A stretch of DNA of 64,000 nt from assembly GCF_030413595.1 (NCBI RefSeq), contig NZ_CP129238.1, positions 1,426,001 through 1,490,000 on the forward strand, read 5' to 3'. Shown piece after piece: positions 38,296 through 47,044 of this stretch (position 1 is the first letter of the stretch; every line of letters starts with the position of its first letter). Made by a program: the position numbers and the translations under genes. Under the pieces are notes generated by a model. It was not told where the DNA came from, ran no database searches, and was given only the letters and a program-made list of their open reading frames with translations. The DNA is from Planococcus liqunii. Its GTDB lineage: Bacteria; Bacillota; Bacilli; Bacillales_A; Planococcaceae.

Positions 38296-38316
38296 ATATA
38301 ACGAATTAAAAATATA

Positions 38317-38327
38317 AGTATAACTTA
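38317..38327 (-). promoter_or_regulatory. CcpN-type operator 2 candidate at gapB
   Basis: AGTATAACTTA fits the reverse complement of TRTGHYATAYW at 10 of 11 positions, about 32 bp (three helical turns) from operator 1. Confidence 0.45.
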
Positions 38328-38347
38328 TTTAATTGGAGGACTCGTAA

Positions 38348-39361
38348 ATGACAGTTTCTATTGCGATTAACGGATTTGGCCGTATTGGCCGCATGGTTTT
38401 TAGACAAGCGATTTTAATGGACGACATCACCATTGCTGCCATTAATGCCAGCTACCCAGCTGAAACTTTAGCGCATTTGATTAAGTATGACACAAATCAT
38501 GGAACTTTCGATGCCGAGGTCTCTGCTGAAGGAGACGCAATTATTGTAAACGGCAAACGAGTTCAACTCGTCAATGAACGGGATCCTTTAAAACTGCCAT
38601 GGGAAAAGATGGGCATTGACATTGTCATTGAAGCAACAGGGAAATTCAATTCACGGGAACAAGCAGGCCTGCATTTAACAGCAGGAGCGAAAAAAGTCAT
38701 TTTATCGGCTCCTGGAAAAAATGTTGATATCACGGTTGTGATGGGCGTCAATGACGATAAACTGGAAGTTGAAAAGCACGACGTGATTTCCAACGCCAGC
38801 TGTACAACCAACTGTTTGGCGCCGGTCGCTAAAGTACTGAACGATGCGTTTGGAATTGAAAACGGTTTAATGACCACTGTCCACTCCTTCACGAACGACC
38901 AGAAAAACCTGGACAATCCGCACAAAGATCTACGCCGGGCGCGTGCATGCAGCCAGTCTATCATTCCAACTTCTACGGGTGCCGCGAAAGCGCTGTCTTT
39001 AGTTCTTCCGGAACTTGAAGGGAAGATGCACGGCATGGCCCTTCGTGTGCCGACGCCGAACGTCTCGTTGGTTGATTTGGTTGTCGACCTTGAACAGGAT
39101 GTTACGGTGGAAGACGTCAACGAAGCATTTATCCGCGCTTCTGAAACGGATTTGAAAGGCATTTTACGATTTACGATGGAGCCTTTAGTATCGGTTGACT
39201 TCAATACCACTTATGAATCTGCGACAATCGACGGCCTTTCCACAATGGTGATCGGGAACCGCAAAGTCAAAGTGCTGGCTTGGTATGACAATGAATGGGG
39301 CTACTCTGCACGTGTCGTCGATTTGACGAAAAAAGTAGCAAAATCACTGGTTTTCGCCTGA
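38348..39361 (+). CDS. gapB: NADP-type glyceraldehyde-3-phosphate dehydrogenase GapB
   Basis: The gluconeogenic GAPDH. The product is 337 residues with the Rossmann start INGFGRIGRMVFRQ, catalytic cysteine in NASCTTNCLAP and the C-terminal WYDNEWGYSARVVDL. The position downstream of coaE and upstream of speD is that of Bacillus gapB, and the residue after the second NAD strand (AINASYPAETLAHL) lacks the usual acidic residue, fitting NADP use. GGAGG precedes the ATG. CcpN-type operators upstream support the gluconeogenic role. Confidence 0.93.
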   Translation: MTVSIAINGFGRIGRMVFRQAILMDDITIAAINASYPAETLAHLIKYDTNHGTFDAEVSAEGDAIIVNGKRVQLVNERDPLKLPWEKMGIDIVIEATGKFNSREQAGLHLTAGAKKVILSAPGKNVDITVVMGVNDDKLEVEKHDVISNASCTTNCLAPVAKVLNDAFGIENGLMTTVHSFTNDQKNLDNPHKDLRRARACSQSIIPTSTGAAKALSLVLPELEGKMHGMALRVPTPNVSLVDLVVDLEQDVTVEDVNEAFIRASETDLKGILRFTMEPLVSVDFNTTYESATIDGLSTMVIGNRKVKVLAWYDNEWGYSARVVDLTKKVAKSLVFA

Positions 39362-39368
39362 TAATTAT

Positions 39369-39408
39369 TAAAAACCGCCGCTTCTCATCTGAGAGTGGCG
39401 GTTTTTTA
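39369..39408 (+). terminator. Terminator after gapB
   Basis: AAAACCGCC and GGCGGTTTT enclose TCTCA/TGAGA pairs, followed by a T run. Confidence 0.92.
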
Positions 39409-39454
39409 TGCAATAAATTCCTTAAAAAAATATTTTTAAATTAAGTTATTTTTA

Positions 39455-39483
39455 TTGCATTTCATTTCAATACATCATATACT
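39455..39483 (+). promoter_or_regulatory. Sigma-A promoter of speD
   Basis: TTGCAT (39455-39460), 17-bp spacer, TATACT (39478-39483). Transcription would begin near 39489, directly at the first leader hairpin. Confidence 0.7.
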
Positions 39484-39487
39484 AACA

Positions 39488-39667
39488 TTCGTAGCCAAAA
39501 AAGGCTGCGAACTTCTTCGTTACCAACAGGTTTACGGCAACGGATGGAGCAATCTTTATTCACATGACTGCTTAAAGGGTTAGGACCTCTTTGGACTAAC
39601 TTTCCCCCGTGGTAGTCAACTTTGAATATTTTGCGCATCAAACACAAAATGATATCAAAGGGGGAAA
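39488..39667 (+). promoter_or_regulatory. Structured speD 5' leader, candidate regulatory RNA
   Basis: The predicted 185-nt leader opens with a 9-bp hairpin: TTCGTAGCC (39488-39496) and GGCTGCGAA (39503-39511), with one G-U pair, around six A. Downstream, GTTAG (39579-39583) pairs with CTAAC (39596-39600). TTTCCCCC (39601-39608) is the exact complement of GGGGGAAA (39660-39667), which is the speD Shine-Dalgarno. The last pairing would block ribosome access. It matches no riboswitch class I know. Confidence 0.55.
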
Positions 39668-39674
39668 ACGAACC

Positions 39675-40058
39675 ATGGAAACAATGGGACGTCACGTAAT
39701 TGCAGAACTTTGGCAGTGTGATTTTGACAAATTAAACGATATGGATTTTATCGAACAAACTTTTGTTGATGCAGCACTGAAGTCCGGAGCAGAAGTCAGA
39801 GAAGTCGCTTTTCACAAATTTGCACCTCAAGGAGTCAGCGGGGTAGTCATCATTTCTGAATCGCACTTAACGATCCACAGCTTCCCGGAACACGGCTACG
39901 CAAGTATTGATGTTTATACTTGTGGAGACTTAGATCCGACCATTGCAGCGAATTATATCGCAGAAGCACTTAATTCCGGTACACGTGAATTTGTAGAAGT
40001 GCCACGCGGAATGGGTCCAGTCAGTGTTGGAAAAACCAAAGTTTCAGTAAATGCATAA
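39675..40058 (+). CDS. speD: S-adenosylmethionine decarboxylase proenzyme
   Basis: A pyruvoyl enzyme giving decarboxylated SAM for spermidine synthesis. The 127-residue class 1B proenzyme contains the self-cleavage site between E and S in [18 protein letters not shown]; the serine becomes the pyruvoyl group. The conserved [11 protein letters not shown] follows. ATG 39675 follows GGGGG at 10 nt. It is monocistronic, next to gapB as in Bacillus, with an unusually long structured leader. Confidence 0.95.
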   Translation: METMGRHVIAELWQCDFDKLNDMDFIEQTFVDAALKSGAEVREVAFHKFAPQGVSGVVIISESHLTIHSFPEHGYASIDVYTCGDLDPTIAANYIAEALNSGTREFVEVPRGMGPVSVGKTKVSVNA

Positions 40059-40080
40059 TTCATTTAAACTGAAAAACAAC

Positions 40081-40109
40081 AAGCAGGGGATTAATTCCTC
40101 TGCTTTTTC
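40081..40109 (+). terminator. Terminator after speD
   Basis: AGCAGGGGA pairs with TTCCTCTGCT (one bulge) around TTAA, followed by T residues. Confidence 0.88.
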
Positions 40110-40173
40110 TATTTTCTAAAAGAAATTTTGTTATACTAGAGAGAACAGATAGAAAGTTTAGGGAGATGTCGAA

Positions 40174-40650
40174 ATGAAATGTCCAGCATGTCAGCACAAT
40201 GGCACACGCGTTGTTGATTCGCGGCCAGTTGATGATAATAAATCCATAAGAAGGCGCCGGGAATGTGAATCCTGCGGCTACCGCTATACCACATTTGAAA
40301 AAGTGGAAGAAATGCCTTTGATTGTCGTCAAGAAAGATGGCTCGCGTGAAGAGTTCAGCCGTGAAAAAGTCTTGAGGGGCTTGATCCGTGCTTGTGAAAA
40401 ACGGCCAGTCTCACTGGAAGTGCTAGAAGAAGTAGTTTTCGATATTGAGAAGAACCTCCGGCGGGCAGGCAACGCAGAAGTAAAGTCTGAGGAAGTCGGC
40501 GAGTTGGTGATGGACCGGCTGGCGGGAATCGATGAAGTGGCGTATGTCCGCTTCGCATCGGTTTATCGCCAGTTTAAGGACATTACCGTATTTATAGATG
40601 AATTAAAGGATCTGTTGAAAAAGAGTCCGGAAGACAAGAAACCCGAGTAA
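40174..40650 (+). CDS. nrdR: Transcriptional repressor NrdR
   Basis: A nucleotide-sensing repressor of ribonucleotide reductase genes. The 158-residue product has the N-terminal zinc ribbon CPAC...CESCG, the DNA-contacting RRRREC segment, and an ATP-cone (about 49-139) beginning [25 protein letters not shown] precedes the ATG. It is followed 11 nt later by dnaB, forming nrdR-dnaB-dnaI as in Bacillus. Confidence 0.96.
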   Translation: MKCPACQHNGTRVVDSRPVDDNKSIRRRRECESCGYRYTTFEKVEEMPLIVVKKDGSREEFSREKVLRGLIRACEKRPVSLEVLEEVVFDIEKNLRRAGNAEVKSEEVGELVMDRLAGIDEVAYVRFASVYRQFKDITVFIDELKDLLKKSPEDKKPE

Positions 40651-40661
40651 GGCGGTGAATT

Positions 40662-42029
40662 ATGTCTGCACTATATAAAGAACTTCAAGCTGCGGATTCT
40701 TTTAAAATTCGGATGCCATACCCGTTTTCAAATTATGACCGCCAGTTATTGACGCTGCTGTACCAGCCGCTGATCGGCGCGGAAGCGGCTGCCTTTTACT
40801 TGACGCTCTGGGCGGAAGGTGAAGTGGACCGGGAAGAAGCGACGCATTACACCTTAATGAACATTCTCGGCATTTCGATTGCCAAAGTATTTGAAGCGCG
40901 CATTCAACTGGAAGCGATCGGGCTTTTGCGCACCTACCGCAAAGATGAAGAGAACCGCTCGTTCATTTACGAATTGTGCCCTCCGCTGGATCCGAAAAGC
41001 TTTTTTGCAGATCCTTTGCTGTCGATGTTCCTCTTCAGCAAAATCGGGGAATCAGCTTACCGGAGAGTCAGAGACCGCTTTGTTATCCATACAGAAATAG
41101 GGGAAGGCTACGAAGAAGTTTCCCGCACATTTACCGATATTTATCAGCCGGTCCATGCAAAAGCGGGCTACCCGGCAGAAACGAAAGATTTGCAGGAACG
41201 GACAAGCGGCAGCTATGAAACCGATTCTACGTTTGATTTTGGGCTGCTGCGCCAAGGGCTGTCGGAACAATTGGTGCCGAATCGCGTTTTGACGGCATCC
41301 ATCCGCGCTATGATTTCCAAGTTGGCGTTTCTGTACAGTTGGGGGCCGCTGGAAATGCAGAAAGTTGTACTGCTTGCGATCGACGACGATTACAACCTGA
41401 CTGTCGACGGAATTAAAAAAGCGGCGGCGGACTATTATAAGTTGACCGTAGCCACATCAGCACCGCAGTTGGTGCCGGTGCATAAAACCGAAGCGAAACC
41501 GGCAGAAGCGCCGAAAACAAGACAGGATGAACTAATTTTGTATTTGGAGTCGGCTTCTCCGGTCGAAGTGCTGCGCGATATTGCAAACGGCAAAGAACCG
41601 CTGCCGGCAGATGTCCAGCTAGCCAATCAGCTCGTTGTGCAATACGGCATGGAGCCGGCGGTTGTCAATGTGCTGCTGCAGTATGTTCTCTTGCGCACGG
41701 ATATGAAACTGACAAAAGCTTATGTAGAGAAAATCGCGTCCCATTGGCTGCGCAAAAACATCACCACGGCAAAAGATGCCATGGAGCTGGCGCGGACCGA
41801 ACACGAGCAATACGTGAAATGGAAGTCGGAAGGTTCTCCCGCTTCCTCTTCCAAAGCGCCGGCACGATCGAACCGCGGCAAACCGGTGCGCGAAGAAAAA
41901 CTGCCCGAATGGTTTTATCAGAAAGATGAAGCGCCGGCAGAAACAAGCGCCCCGAAAAACGATAATCTAGAAGTGGAAAAACAAAAACTTCTCGCAAAAC
42001 TTGCGATGAAGAGAGTTAAGGGTGATTAA
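40662..42029 (+). CDS. dnaB: Replication initiation and membrane attachment protein DnaB
   Basis: A Firmicute-specific helicase co-loader (not the replicative helicase). The 455-residue product has the N-terminal winged-helix DDBH1 region starting RMPYPFSNYDRQLLTLLYQP and the C-terminal DDBH2 region near VVNVLLQYVLLRTDMKLTKA. A basic, low-complexity tail (SSSKAPARSNRGKPVREEK) and a short amphipathic end follow. GGCGGTG precedes the ATG. The stop abuts the dnaI ATG with no gap, consistent with joint action in loading the helicase. Confidence 0.94.
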   Translation: MSALYKELQAADSFKIRMPYPFSNYDRQLLTLLYQPLIGAEAAAFYLTLWAEGEVDREEATHYTLMNILGISIAKVFEARIQLEAIGLLRTYRKDEENRSFIYELCPPLDPKSFFADPLLSMFLFSKIGESAYRRVRDRFVIHTEIGEGYEEVSRTFTDIYQPVHAKAGYPAETKDLQERTSGSYETDSTFDFGLLRQGLSEQLVPNRVLTASIRAMISKLAFLYSWGPLEMQKVVLLAIDDDYNLTVDGIKKAAADYYKLTVATSAPQLVPVHKTEAKPAEAPKTRQDELILYLESASPVEVLRDIANGKEPLPADVQLANQLVVQYGMEPAVVNVLLQYVLLRTDMKLTKAYVEKIASHWLRKNITTAKDAMELARTEHEQYVKWKSEGSPASSSKAPARSNRGKPVREEKLPEWFYQKDEAPAETSAPKNDNLEVEKQKLLAKLAMKRVKGD

Positions 42030-42965
42030 ATGGAACCGATTCGTGAAACGATGAAACGGGTGGTAAACGCCCCTGCTTTTTCAGAACGCTATAATGAGAT
42101 GCGAAGAGAAGTGCTGGAGCATCCAGGCGTCCAGAAATTCTTGGAAGAAAATGCAGCCGAAGTGGATAAGAGCGTGGTCGACAAAGGCCTTGGCAAGCTG
42201 TATGAGTATATTTACCAATCGCATGACTGTAATAAATGTCCAGGTCTTGGGGACTGCATCAATACCTTGAAAGGCTTTGAGCCGAACTTGGTGCTGGAGC
42301 GCGGCAATATTGGCATCGCGTACACACCTTGCCGTTTGAAAAACCAGTACGACAACAAGCGCCGTGCCTCTTCGCTGATCCACAGCATGTACATGCCGAA
42401 AGAAGTGATGCAGGCGTCGCTTGCAGACTTTGAACCGGACGCGAGCCGCATGGAAGCGTTCCGTGCTGTTACGGAGTTTTTGGATAATGCCACCGGACCC
42501 GACAACTTGCCTGAAAAAGGCTTGTATTTCTACGGGAAATTCGGCGTCGGCAAATCGTATTTACTGAGTGCGGTTGCCAATGAGCTGGCGGAAATGAACG
42601 TCAAATCCGTTCTGGTATTTGTGCCGGAATTCATGCGCGAAATGAAACAGGCGATCGGCGACCAGACCTTGCAGGAAAAAGTCGACTACGTCAAGCGTGC
42701 AGATGTGCTGATGCTTGACGACATCGGAGCGGAAGCGATGTCCAGCTGGACGCGCGATGAAGTGCTCGGAACCATCCTGCATTACCGGATGGCGGAACGG
42801 CTGCCGACTTTCATGACATCTAACTTCAGCTACCCGGAACTTCAGCACCATCTGACGTATTCGCAGCGCGGCGAAAAAGAAGATCTTAAAGCGGCGCGCG
42901 TCATGGAACGCATCAAAGCACTTACCGAACCCGTCAAGCTGGATGGCAAAAACCGTCGCAATTAA
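42030..42965 (+). CDS. dnaI: Primosomal helicase loader DnaI
   Basis: An AAA+ ATPase that loads the replicative helicase. The 311-residue product has an N-terminal helicase-binding region with zinc cysteines C67, C70 and C76 (HDCNKCPGLGDC). The ATPase domain has Walker A at 172-176 (GVGKS), Walker B VLMLDDIGAEAM and an arginine finger near the C-terminus. It begins directly after dnaB. The thrS promoter starts 12 nt after its stop codon, without a visible terminator between. Confidence 0.96.
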   Translation: MEPIRETMKRVVNAPAFSERYNEMRREVLEHPGVQKFLEENAAEVDKSVVDKGLGKLYEYIYQSHDCNKCPGLGDCINTLKGFEPNLVLERGNIGIAYTPCRLKNQYDNKRRASSLIHSMYMPKEVMQASLADFEPDASRMEAFRAVTEFLDNATGPDNLPEKGLYFYGKFGVGKSYLLSAVANELAEMNVKSVLVFVPEFMREMKQAIGDQTLQEKVDYVKRADVLMLDDIGAEAMSSWTRDEVLGTILHYRMAERLPTFMTSNFSYPELQHHLTYSQRGEKEDLKAARVMERIKALTEPVKLDGKNRRN

Positions 42966-42976
42966 CCATGCAGGTG

Positions 42977-43005
42977 TTGCGTTTTTGATTTTTTCGCAGT
43001 ATAGT
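42977..43005 (+). promoter_or_regulatory. Sigma-A promoter of thrS
   Basis: TTGCGT (42977-42982), 17-bp spacer, TATAGT (43000-43005), upstream of the T-box leader. Confidence 0.65.
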
Positions 43006-43032
43006 AAAAACAATCAATCAGATTTAAAATGC

Positions 43033-43275
43033 ATCGATGAGGACAATAACGGATTTGCACGACTTTCAGAGAGAGAAGCCCAGGCTGCAAGCTTCTTAGT
43101 ACCGGCAAAACGTTTACCGCCTTTGAGCAGCGACTGTGAACATTCGAGTAGCAGTTGACGGAACCGGCCCGTTAGCCGATGCAGAGCTTCGTTTTGGACA
43201 GTTTTTTCTGTCCGGAATAGAAGAAGGGTGGAACCACGAACAGAGCTTCGTCCCTTTTGGGATGGGGCTTTTTTG
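43033..43275 (+). promoter_or_regulatory. T-box leader of thrS (threonine specifier ACC)
   Basis: The T-box sequence AGGGTGGAACCACG is at 43225-43238. It is followed by the terminator GCTTCGTCCC-TTTT-GGGATGGGGC with six T (43244-43275). Stem I shows the AGAGAG motif and the conserved GAGC after the specifier region. By alignment with the pheS T-box in this window, the specifier is ACC (43116-43118), matching tRNA-Thr(GGU). Uncharged tRNA should favour antitermination. Confidence 0.92.
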
Positions 43276-43280
43276 TATGG

Positions 43281-43440
43281 AAAAGCGGAAGTGCCCGGTA
43301 AGCCCCGACAAGCGCTGGAAGCATGGCTGGTAATGGCGCTCTTTGCCATTGCCGGACAGGCTGAAGCGACTCGAGGGGCTGGGCACTGCAGCTAGACAAG
43401 AAAAGCGGAAGCGGTCGTTTAGCGCTGCTGCTGAATCGTG
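43281..43440. repeat. Modular dispersed repeat, type A, inside the thrS leader
   Basis: It starts AAAAGCGGAAGTGCCC and has CCCGACAAGCGCTGGA and ATGGCGCTCTTTGCCATT, ending GCAGCTAGACA near 43399. A partial second copy (AAAAGCGGAAGCGG) follows at 43401-43440. The same ends occur at 46874-46993 and, inverted, at 51120-51243. It lies between the T-box terminator and the thrS start, adding about 160 nt to the leader. Confidence 0.7.
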
Positions 43441-43477
43441 AAAAACCCAACACTACATAAAAAAAGGAGAGAGTAAA

Positions 43478-45406
43478 ATGTCAGACATGATCCAATTAAC
43501 ATTTCCAGACGGCGCAGTAAAAGAGTTCGAAAAAGGGACAACTACAGAAGCAATCGCTCAATCCATCTCACCGGGGCTTCGCAAGAAAGCTTTGGCAGGT
43601 AAAGTTGGCGAGCAATTAGTCGATTTGAAATCGCCGATCCAAGAAGATGGCAGCATTGCCATCATCACACCGGAATCCGATGAAGCGATTGAAATTCTTC
43701 GCCATTCCACAGCGCATCTTTTGGCGCAAGCGGTGAAGCGCCTGTATCCGGATGCTAAATTGGGTGTTGGTCCGGTCATCGAGAACGGCTTTTACTACGA
43801 TATTGATTCGGAGTCAGCGATCACTTCCGAAGACTTGCCGGCCATTGAAAAGGAAATGAAAAAAATCATCAACGAGAACTTGGAAATCGTGCGCGTAGAT
43901 GTTTCCCGTGCAGAAGCACAAGAACGCTTTGCTTCTATTGAAGATCCTTATAAATTGGAACTGCTTGAAGCGATTCCAGAAGACGAGCAAGTGTCGATTT
44001 ATGAGCAAGGCGAATTTTTCGACCTTTGCCGCGGTATCCATGTGCCGTCAACAGGGAAACTAAAAGAATTCAAATTGTTAAGCGTAGCGGGTGCATACTG
44101 GAGAGGCGACAGCGACAATAAAATGCTGCAGCGCATCTACGGAACAGCTTTCTTTAAGAAAGAAGACTTGAAAGCGCATTTGGCATTCCTGGAAGAAGCG
44201 AAAGAACGCGATCACCGCAAAATCGGGAAAGAACTGAATTTGTTCATGAACTCCCAAAAAGTCGGCCAAGGCTTGCCAATGTGGCTGCCAAAAGGCGCGA
44301 CCATCCGCCGCATCATCGAGCGCTATATTGTCGATAAAGAAGAACGCCTGGGCTATGACCACGTCTATACGCCGGTAATGGGCAGCGTTGACTTATACAA
44401 AACAAGCGGACACTGGGATCATTACCAGGACGATATGTTCCCGGTTATGCAAATGGACAACGAAGAATTGGTGCTTCGCCCAATGAACTGCCCGCACCAT
44501 ATGATGATTTACAAGCAAGGCATCCATTCATACCGCAACTTGCCGATCCGCATCGCGGAACTTGGGCTTATGCACCGCTATGAAATGTCCGGTGCACTTT
44601 CCGGCCTCCAGCGTGTACGCGGCATGACGTTAAACGATGCACACATCTTTGTGCGTCCGGACCAGATCAAAGAAGAATTCAAGCGCGTGGTCAACTTGGT
44701 TATCGAAGTGTATAAAGACTTCGACATCAAAGATTATTCATTCCGCTTGTCTTACCGCGATCCGGAAGACACAGAGAAATATTTCGATGATGACGCGATG
44801 TGGAACCGTGCTCAGGCCATGTTGAAAGAAGCAATGGATGATTTGGGGCTGCCGTACACAGAAGTGGAAGGCGAAGCGGCATTCTACGGCCCGAAAGTGG
44901 ATGTCCAAGTGAAAACAGCGCTTGGCAAAGAAGAGACTTTGTCGACTGTCCAGCTTGATTTCCTATTGCCGGAGCGTTTTGACCTTTCGTATATCGGAGA
45001 AGACGGCAAACAGCACCGTCCGGTTGTTATCCACCGCGGCGTCGTTTCAACAATGGAGCGTTTTGTGGCATTCCTGATCGAAGAATACAAAGGCGCCTTC
45101 CCGACATGGCTTGCACCGGTGCAAGTTGAAGTGATTCCGGTTTCGCTTGATGCCCACAGCGCCTATGCGAAGGAAATCCAGGAGAAAATGCAAAATCTTC
45201 GCTTGCGCGTTGATATCGACGAGCGCGACGAGAAACTGGGGTATAAGATCCGCGAAGCCCAGATGCAGAAAGTTCCTTATATGCTCGTGATTGGAGACCA
45301 AGAGCTTGAAAACGGTTCGGTCAATGTCCGCAAGTACGGCGAACAGAAATCGGAAAGCATGCCGTTTGATGACTTCCTGAAACTGATCCAGAGCGAACTT
45401 CGCTAA
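43478..45406 (+). CDS. thrS: Threonyl-tRNA synthetase
   Basis: A class II synthetase of 642 residues. Domains in order: TGS (1-63, [16 protein letters not shown]), the editing/SAD domain with [19 protein letters not shown] and [10 protein letters not shown], the catalytic core with [14 protein letters not shown] (zinc cysteine and histidine) and [20 protein letters not shown], and the C-terminal anticodon-binding domain ([20 protein letters not shown]). GGAGAG precedes the ATG. Regulated by the upstream T-box. Confidence 0.97.
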   Translation: MSDMIQLTFPDGAVKEFEKGTTTEAIAQSISPGLRKKALAGKVGEQLVDLKSPIQEDGSIAIITPESDEAIEILRHSTAHLLAQAVKRLYPDAKLGVGPVIENGFYYDIDSESAITSEDLPAIEKEMKKIINENLEIVRVDVSRAEAQERFASIEDPYKLELLEAIPEDEQVSIYEQGEFFDLCRGIHVPSTGKLKEFKLLSVAGAYWRGDSDNKMLQRIYGTAFFKKEDLKAHLAFLEEAKERDHRKIGKELNLFMNSQKVGQGLPMWLPKGATIRRIIERYIVDKEERLGYDHVYTPVMGSVDLYKTSGHWDHYQDDMFPVMQMDNEELVLRPMNCPHHMMIYKQGIHSYRNLPIRIAELGLMHRYEMSGALSGLQRVRGMTLNDAHIFVRPDQIKEEFKRVVNLVIEVYKDFDIKDYSFRLSYRDPEDTEKYFDDDAMWNRAQAMLKEAMDDLGLPYTEVEGEAAFYGPKVDVQVKTALGKEETLSTVQLDFLLPERFDLSYIGEDGKQHRPVVIHRGVVSTMERFVAFLIEEYKGAFPTWLAPVQVEVIPVSLDAHSAYAKEIQEKMQNLRLRVDIDERDEKLGYKIREAQMQKVPYMLVIGDQELENGSVNVRKYGEQKSESMPFDDFLKLIQSELR

Positions 45407-45411
45407 AAGTG

Positions 45412-45440
45412 TTGACATGCATATAGGTGCATGGTATTAT
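45412..45440 (+). promoter_or_regulatory. Strong sigma-A promoter of infC-rpmI-rplT
   Basis: A perfect TTGACA (45412-45417), 17-bp spacer, TATTAT (45435-45440). It lies only 6 nt after the thrS stop. Confidence 0.88.
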
Positions 45441-45446
45441 GAATAA

Positions 45447-45677
45447 GGTTATAGAATACTTATATGTGCAAAGCAGGAGCACCCGCTTCTCACCTGATTG
45501 ACGTATTGTTGGCAGGTATACACGATTGACTACTACACGCATGCGTGCGTGTGTCATATTTGCGGGTGGACCTCTGTGGTCCACCCGCTTTTGTTTTGGA
45601 TCGGAACCTGTAAGCCGACAACGTCCGTCGGTTCATGCATTTAAGCTATTCGCGACACTATCCGGAGGTGGATTAAT
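45447..45677 (+). promoter_or_regulatory. L20-type autoregulatory leader of infC-rpmI-rplT
   Basis: A 230-nt leader of the kind bound by ribosomal protein L20 in Bacillus. It ends with the attenuator at 45562-45597. CACCCGC (45480-45486) can pair with GCGGGTG (45562-45568), the 5' arm of the attenuator, giving an antiterminator fold. L20 excess would favour termination. Confidence 0.85.
45562..45597 (+). terminator. Attenuator terminator of the infC operon
   Basis: GCGGGTGGACC pairs with GGTCCACCCGC around TCTGT, followed by TTTTGTTTT. Confidence 0.93.
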
Positions 45678-46196
45678 ATTAGCAAAGACATCAATGTAAA
45701 CGAAGGTATTCGTGCACGTGAATTACGGGTTATTGATCAGAACGGTGAACAACTCGGCATTAAGACACGTAACGAAGCACTTGAAATTGCTGCTCGTGTC
45801 AACTTGGATCTTGTACTTGTGGCTCCTCAAGCTAAGCCGCCGGTCGCACGCATCATGGACCATGGTAAATTCAAGTTTGAACAGCAAAAGAAAGATCGTG
45901 AAATCCGTAAAAATCAAAAAGTCATCGTTGTTAAAGAGGTTCGTTTGAGCCCGACGATCGACGCGCATGATTTTGATACGAAACTTCGCAATGCGATCAA
46001 GTTCCTTGAAAAAGGCGACAAAGTTAAAGCATCAATCCGTTTTAAAGGCCGTGCCATAACGCACAAAGAAATCGGACAACGCGTTCTTGAGCGCTTCGCT
46101 GAAGCGTGTAAAGAAGTGTCTACGGTTGAACAGCGCCCTAAAATGGATGGCCGCAGCATGTTCTTGATGCTAGCGCCGACACACGAAAAAGAATAA
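45678..46196 (+). CDS. infC: Translation initiation factor IF-3, ATT start
   Basis: A 172-residue factor that keeps ribosomal subunits apart and checks the start codon. It begins [20 protein letters not shown], as in Bacillus IF-3, from ATT 45678, which lies 9 nt after GGAGG. No ATG, GTG or TTG fits upstream. N-domain and C-domain are joined by the helical linker [13 protein letters not shown]. The rare ATT start is the classic IF-3 autoregulation device, because IF-3 rejects non-canonical starts. Automated calls that insist on NTG starts would shorten the gene to 45804. Confidence 0.95.
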   Translation: MSKDINVNEGIRARELRVIDQNGEQLGIKTRNEALEIAARVNLDLVLVAPQAKPPVARIMDHGKFKFEQQKKDREIRKNQKVIVVKEVRLSPTIDAHDFDTKLRNAIKFLEKGDKVKASIRFKGRAITHKEIGQRVLERFAEACKEVSTVEQRPKMDGRSMFLMLAPTHEKE

Positions 46197-46224
46197 TAGT
46201 ACAATTGTTTAGGAGGAACTCGAA

Positions 46225-46425
46225 ATGCCGAAAATGAAAAGCCACCGCGGTGCGATGAAACGTTTCAAGAAAACTGGAACTGGTAAAGTAAAACGCAACC
46301 GTTCACACACAAGCCACTTATTTGCAAACAAATCGACTAAGCAAAAGCGTCACCTTCGCAAAGGGAAACTTGTTTCTGCAGGCGATTTGAAACGCATCAA
46401 ATCACTTATTTACAACATGAAGTAA
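46225..46425 (+). CDS. rpmI: 50S ribosomal protein L35
   Basis: A 66-residue basic protein with the family start [20 protein letters not shown] and end [22 protein letters not shown] precedes the ATG. It is the second gene of infC-rpmI-rplT. Confidence 0.97.
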   Translation: MPKMKSHRGAMKRFKKTGTGKVKRNRSHTSHLFANKSTKQKRHLRKGKLVSAGDLKRIKSLIYNMK

Positions 46426-46426
46426 G

Positions 46427-46468
46427 AAAAGCGCAAGCCCCTGTTGAATCTGGGTGCTGGGCTACACA
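46427..46468. repeat. Truncated modular repeat between rpmI and rplT
   Basis: AAAAGCGCAAGCCCCTG and GTGCTGGGCT resemble the two ends of the type A/B repeats, with the middle missing. It begins 1 nt after the rpmI stop codon. Confidence 0.5.
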
Positions 46469-46513
46469 AAACAAAAATCGAATTTTTCATATTCAAGCAG
46501 GAGGTAATGTATT

Positions 46514-46873
46514 ATGCCACGCGTAAAAGGTGGAACAGTGACGCGCCAGCGTCGTAAAAAGGTAATCAAATTAGCAAAAGGTTATTACGGTGCGAAGCAC
46601 ATTCAATATAAAGTAGCTAACCAACAAGTAATGAAGTCTGGTAACTATGCTTACCGTGACCGTCGCAACAAAAAACGTGACTTCCGCAGACTGTGGATCA
46701 CTCGTATCAACGCAGCAGCGCGCTTGAATGATATTTCATACAGCCGCCTAATGCACGGCCTTAAAGTTGCGGGCATCGACATCAACCGCAAAATGCTAGC
46801 TGAAATCGCTGTATCTGATGCAGCTGCTTTCACAGCATTGGCTGATCAAGCTAAAAACGCAATGAACAAATAA
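46514..46873 (+). CDS. rplT: 50S ribosomal protein L20
   Basis: A 119-residue rRNA-binding protein with the basic extension [20 protein letters not shown] and globular C-domain ([20 protein letters not shown]). AGGAGG lies before the ATG. In Bacillus L20 binds the operon leader and causes premature termination. A type B repeat and the operon terminator follow. Confidence 0.97.
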   Translation: MPRVKGGTVTRQRRKKVIKLAKGYYGAKHIQYKVANQQVMKSGNYAYRDRRNKKRDFRRLWITRINAAARLNDISYSRLMHGLKVAGIDINRKMLAEIAVSDAAAFTALADQAKNAMNK

Positions 46874-46993
46874 GAAAAGCGGAAATGGCCGTCCAGGCCC
46901 GACAGGCATAAGACGAACCGGCGAAGCGGCGCTATTTGCCGAACAGCCGGGTTGGCTTATGACCCCGAGGGTCTGGCCATTGCAGCTGGACAA
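46874..46993. repeat. Modular dispersed repeat, type B, in the rplT 3' UTR
   Basis: The ends AAAAGCGGAAATGGCC and GCAGCTGGACA match type A copies. The middle is a 55-bp module (46907-46961) starting CATAAGACGAACC and ending GGGTTGGCTTATG. The inverted copy at 51031-51085 is identical at 52 of 55 positions. CATAAG/CTTATG close the module. Confidence 0.75.
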
Positions 46994-46995
46994 AT

Positions 46996-47030
46996 AAAAA
47001 AGACTGGCGAAAACTCGCCAGTCTTTTTTT
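46996..47030 (+). terminator. Terminator of the infC-rpmI-rplT operon
   Basis: AAAGACTGGCGA pairs with TCGCCAGTCTTT around AAAC, with seven T. Confidence 0.93.
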
Positions 47031-47044
47031 ATGGAGGTATTTAT

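Noticed and set aside
38284..38303. GTTATA-CTA-TATAAC palindrome as a separate operator at gapB
   Set aside because: It is largely explained by the -10 box and the CcpN-type match that overlap it.
42943..43386. Open frames on both strands after dnaI
   Set aside because: They cover the T-box leader and a repeat; the RNA signals explain the sequence.
45712..45948. Alternative open frame in the infC region
   Set aside because: It is a shadow in another frame; the IF-3 frame from ATT 45678 has full family similarity.
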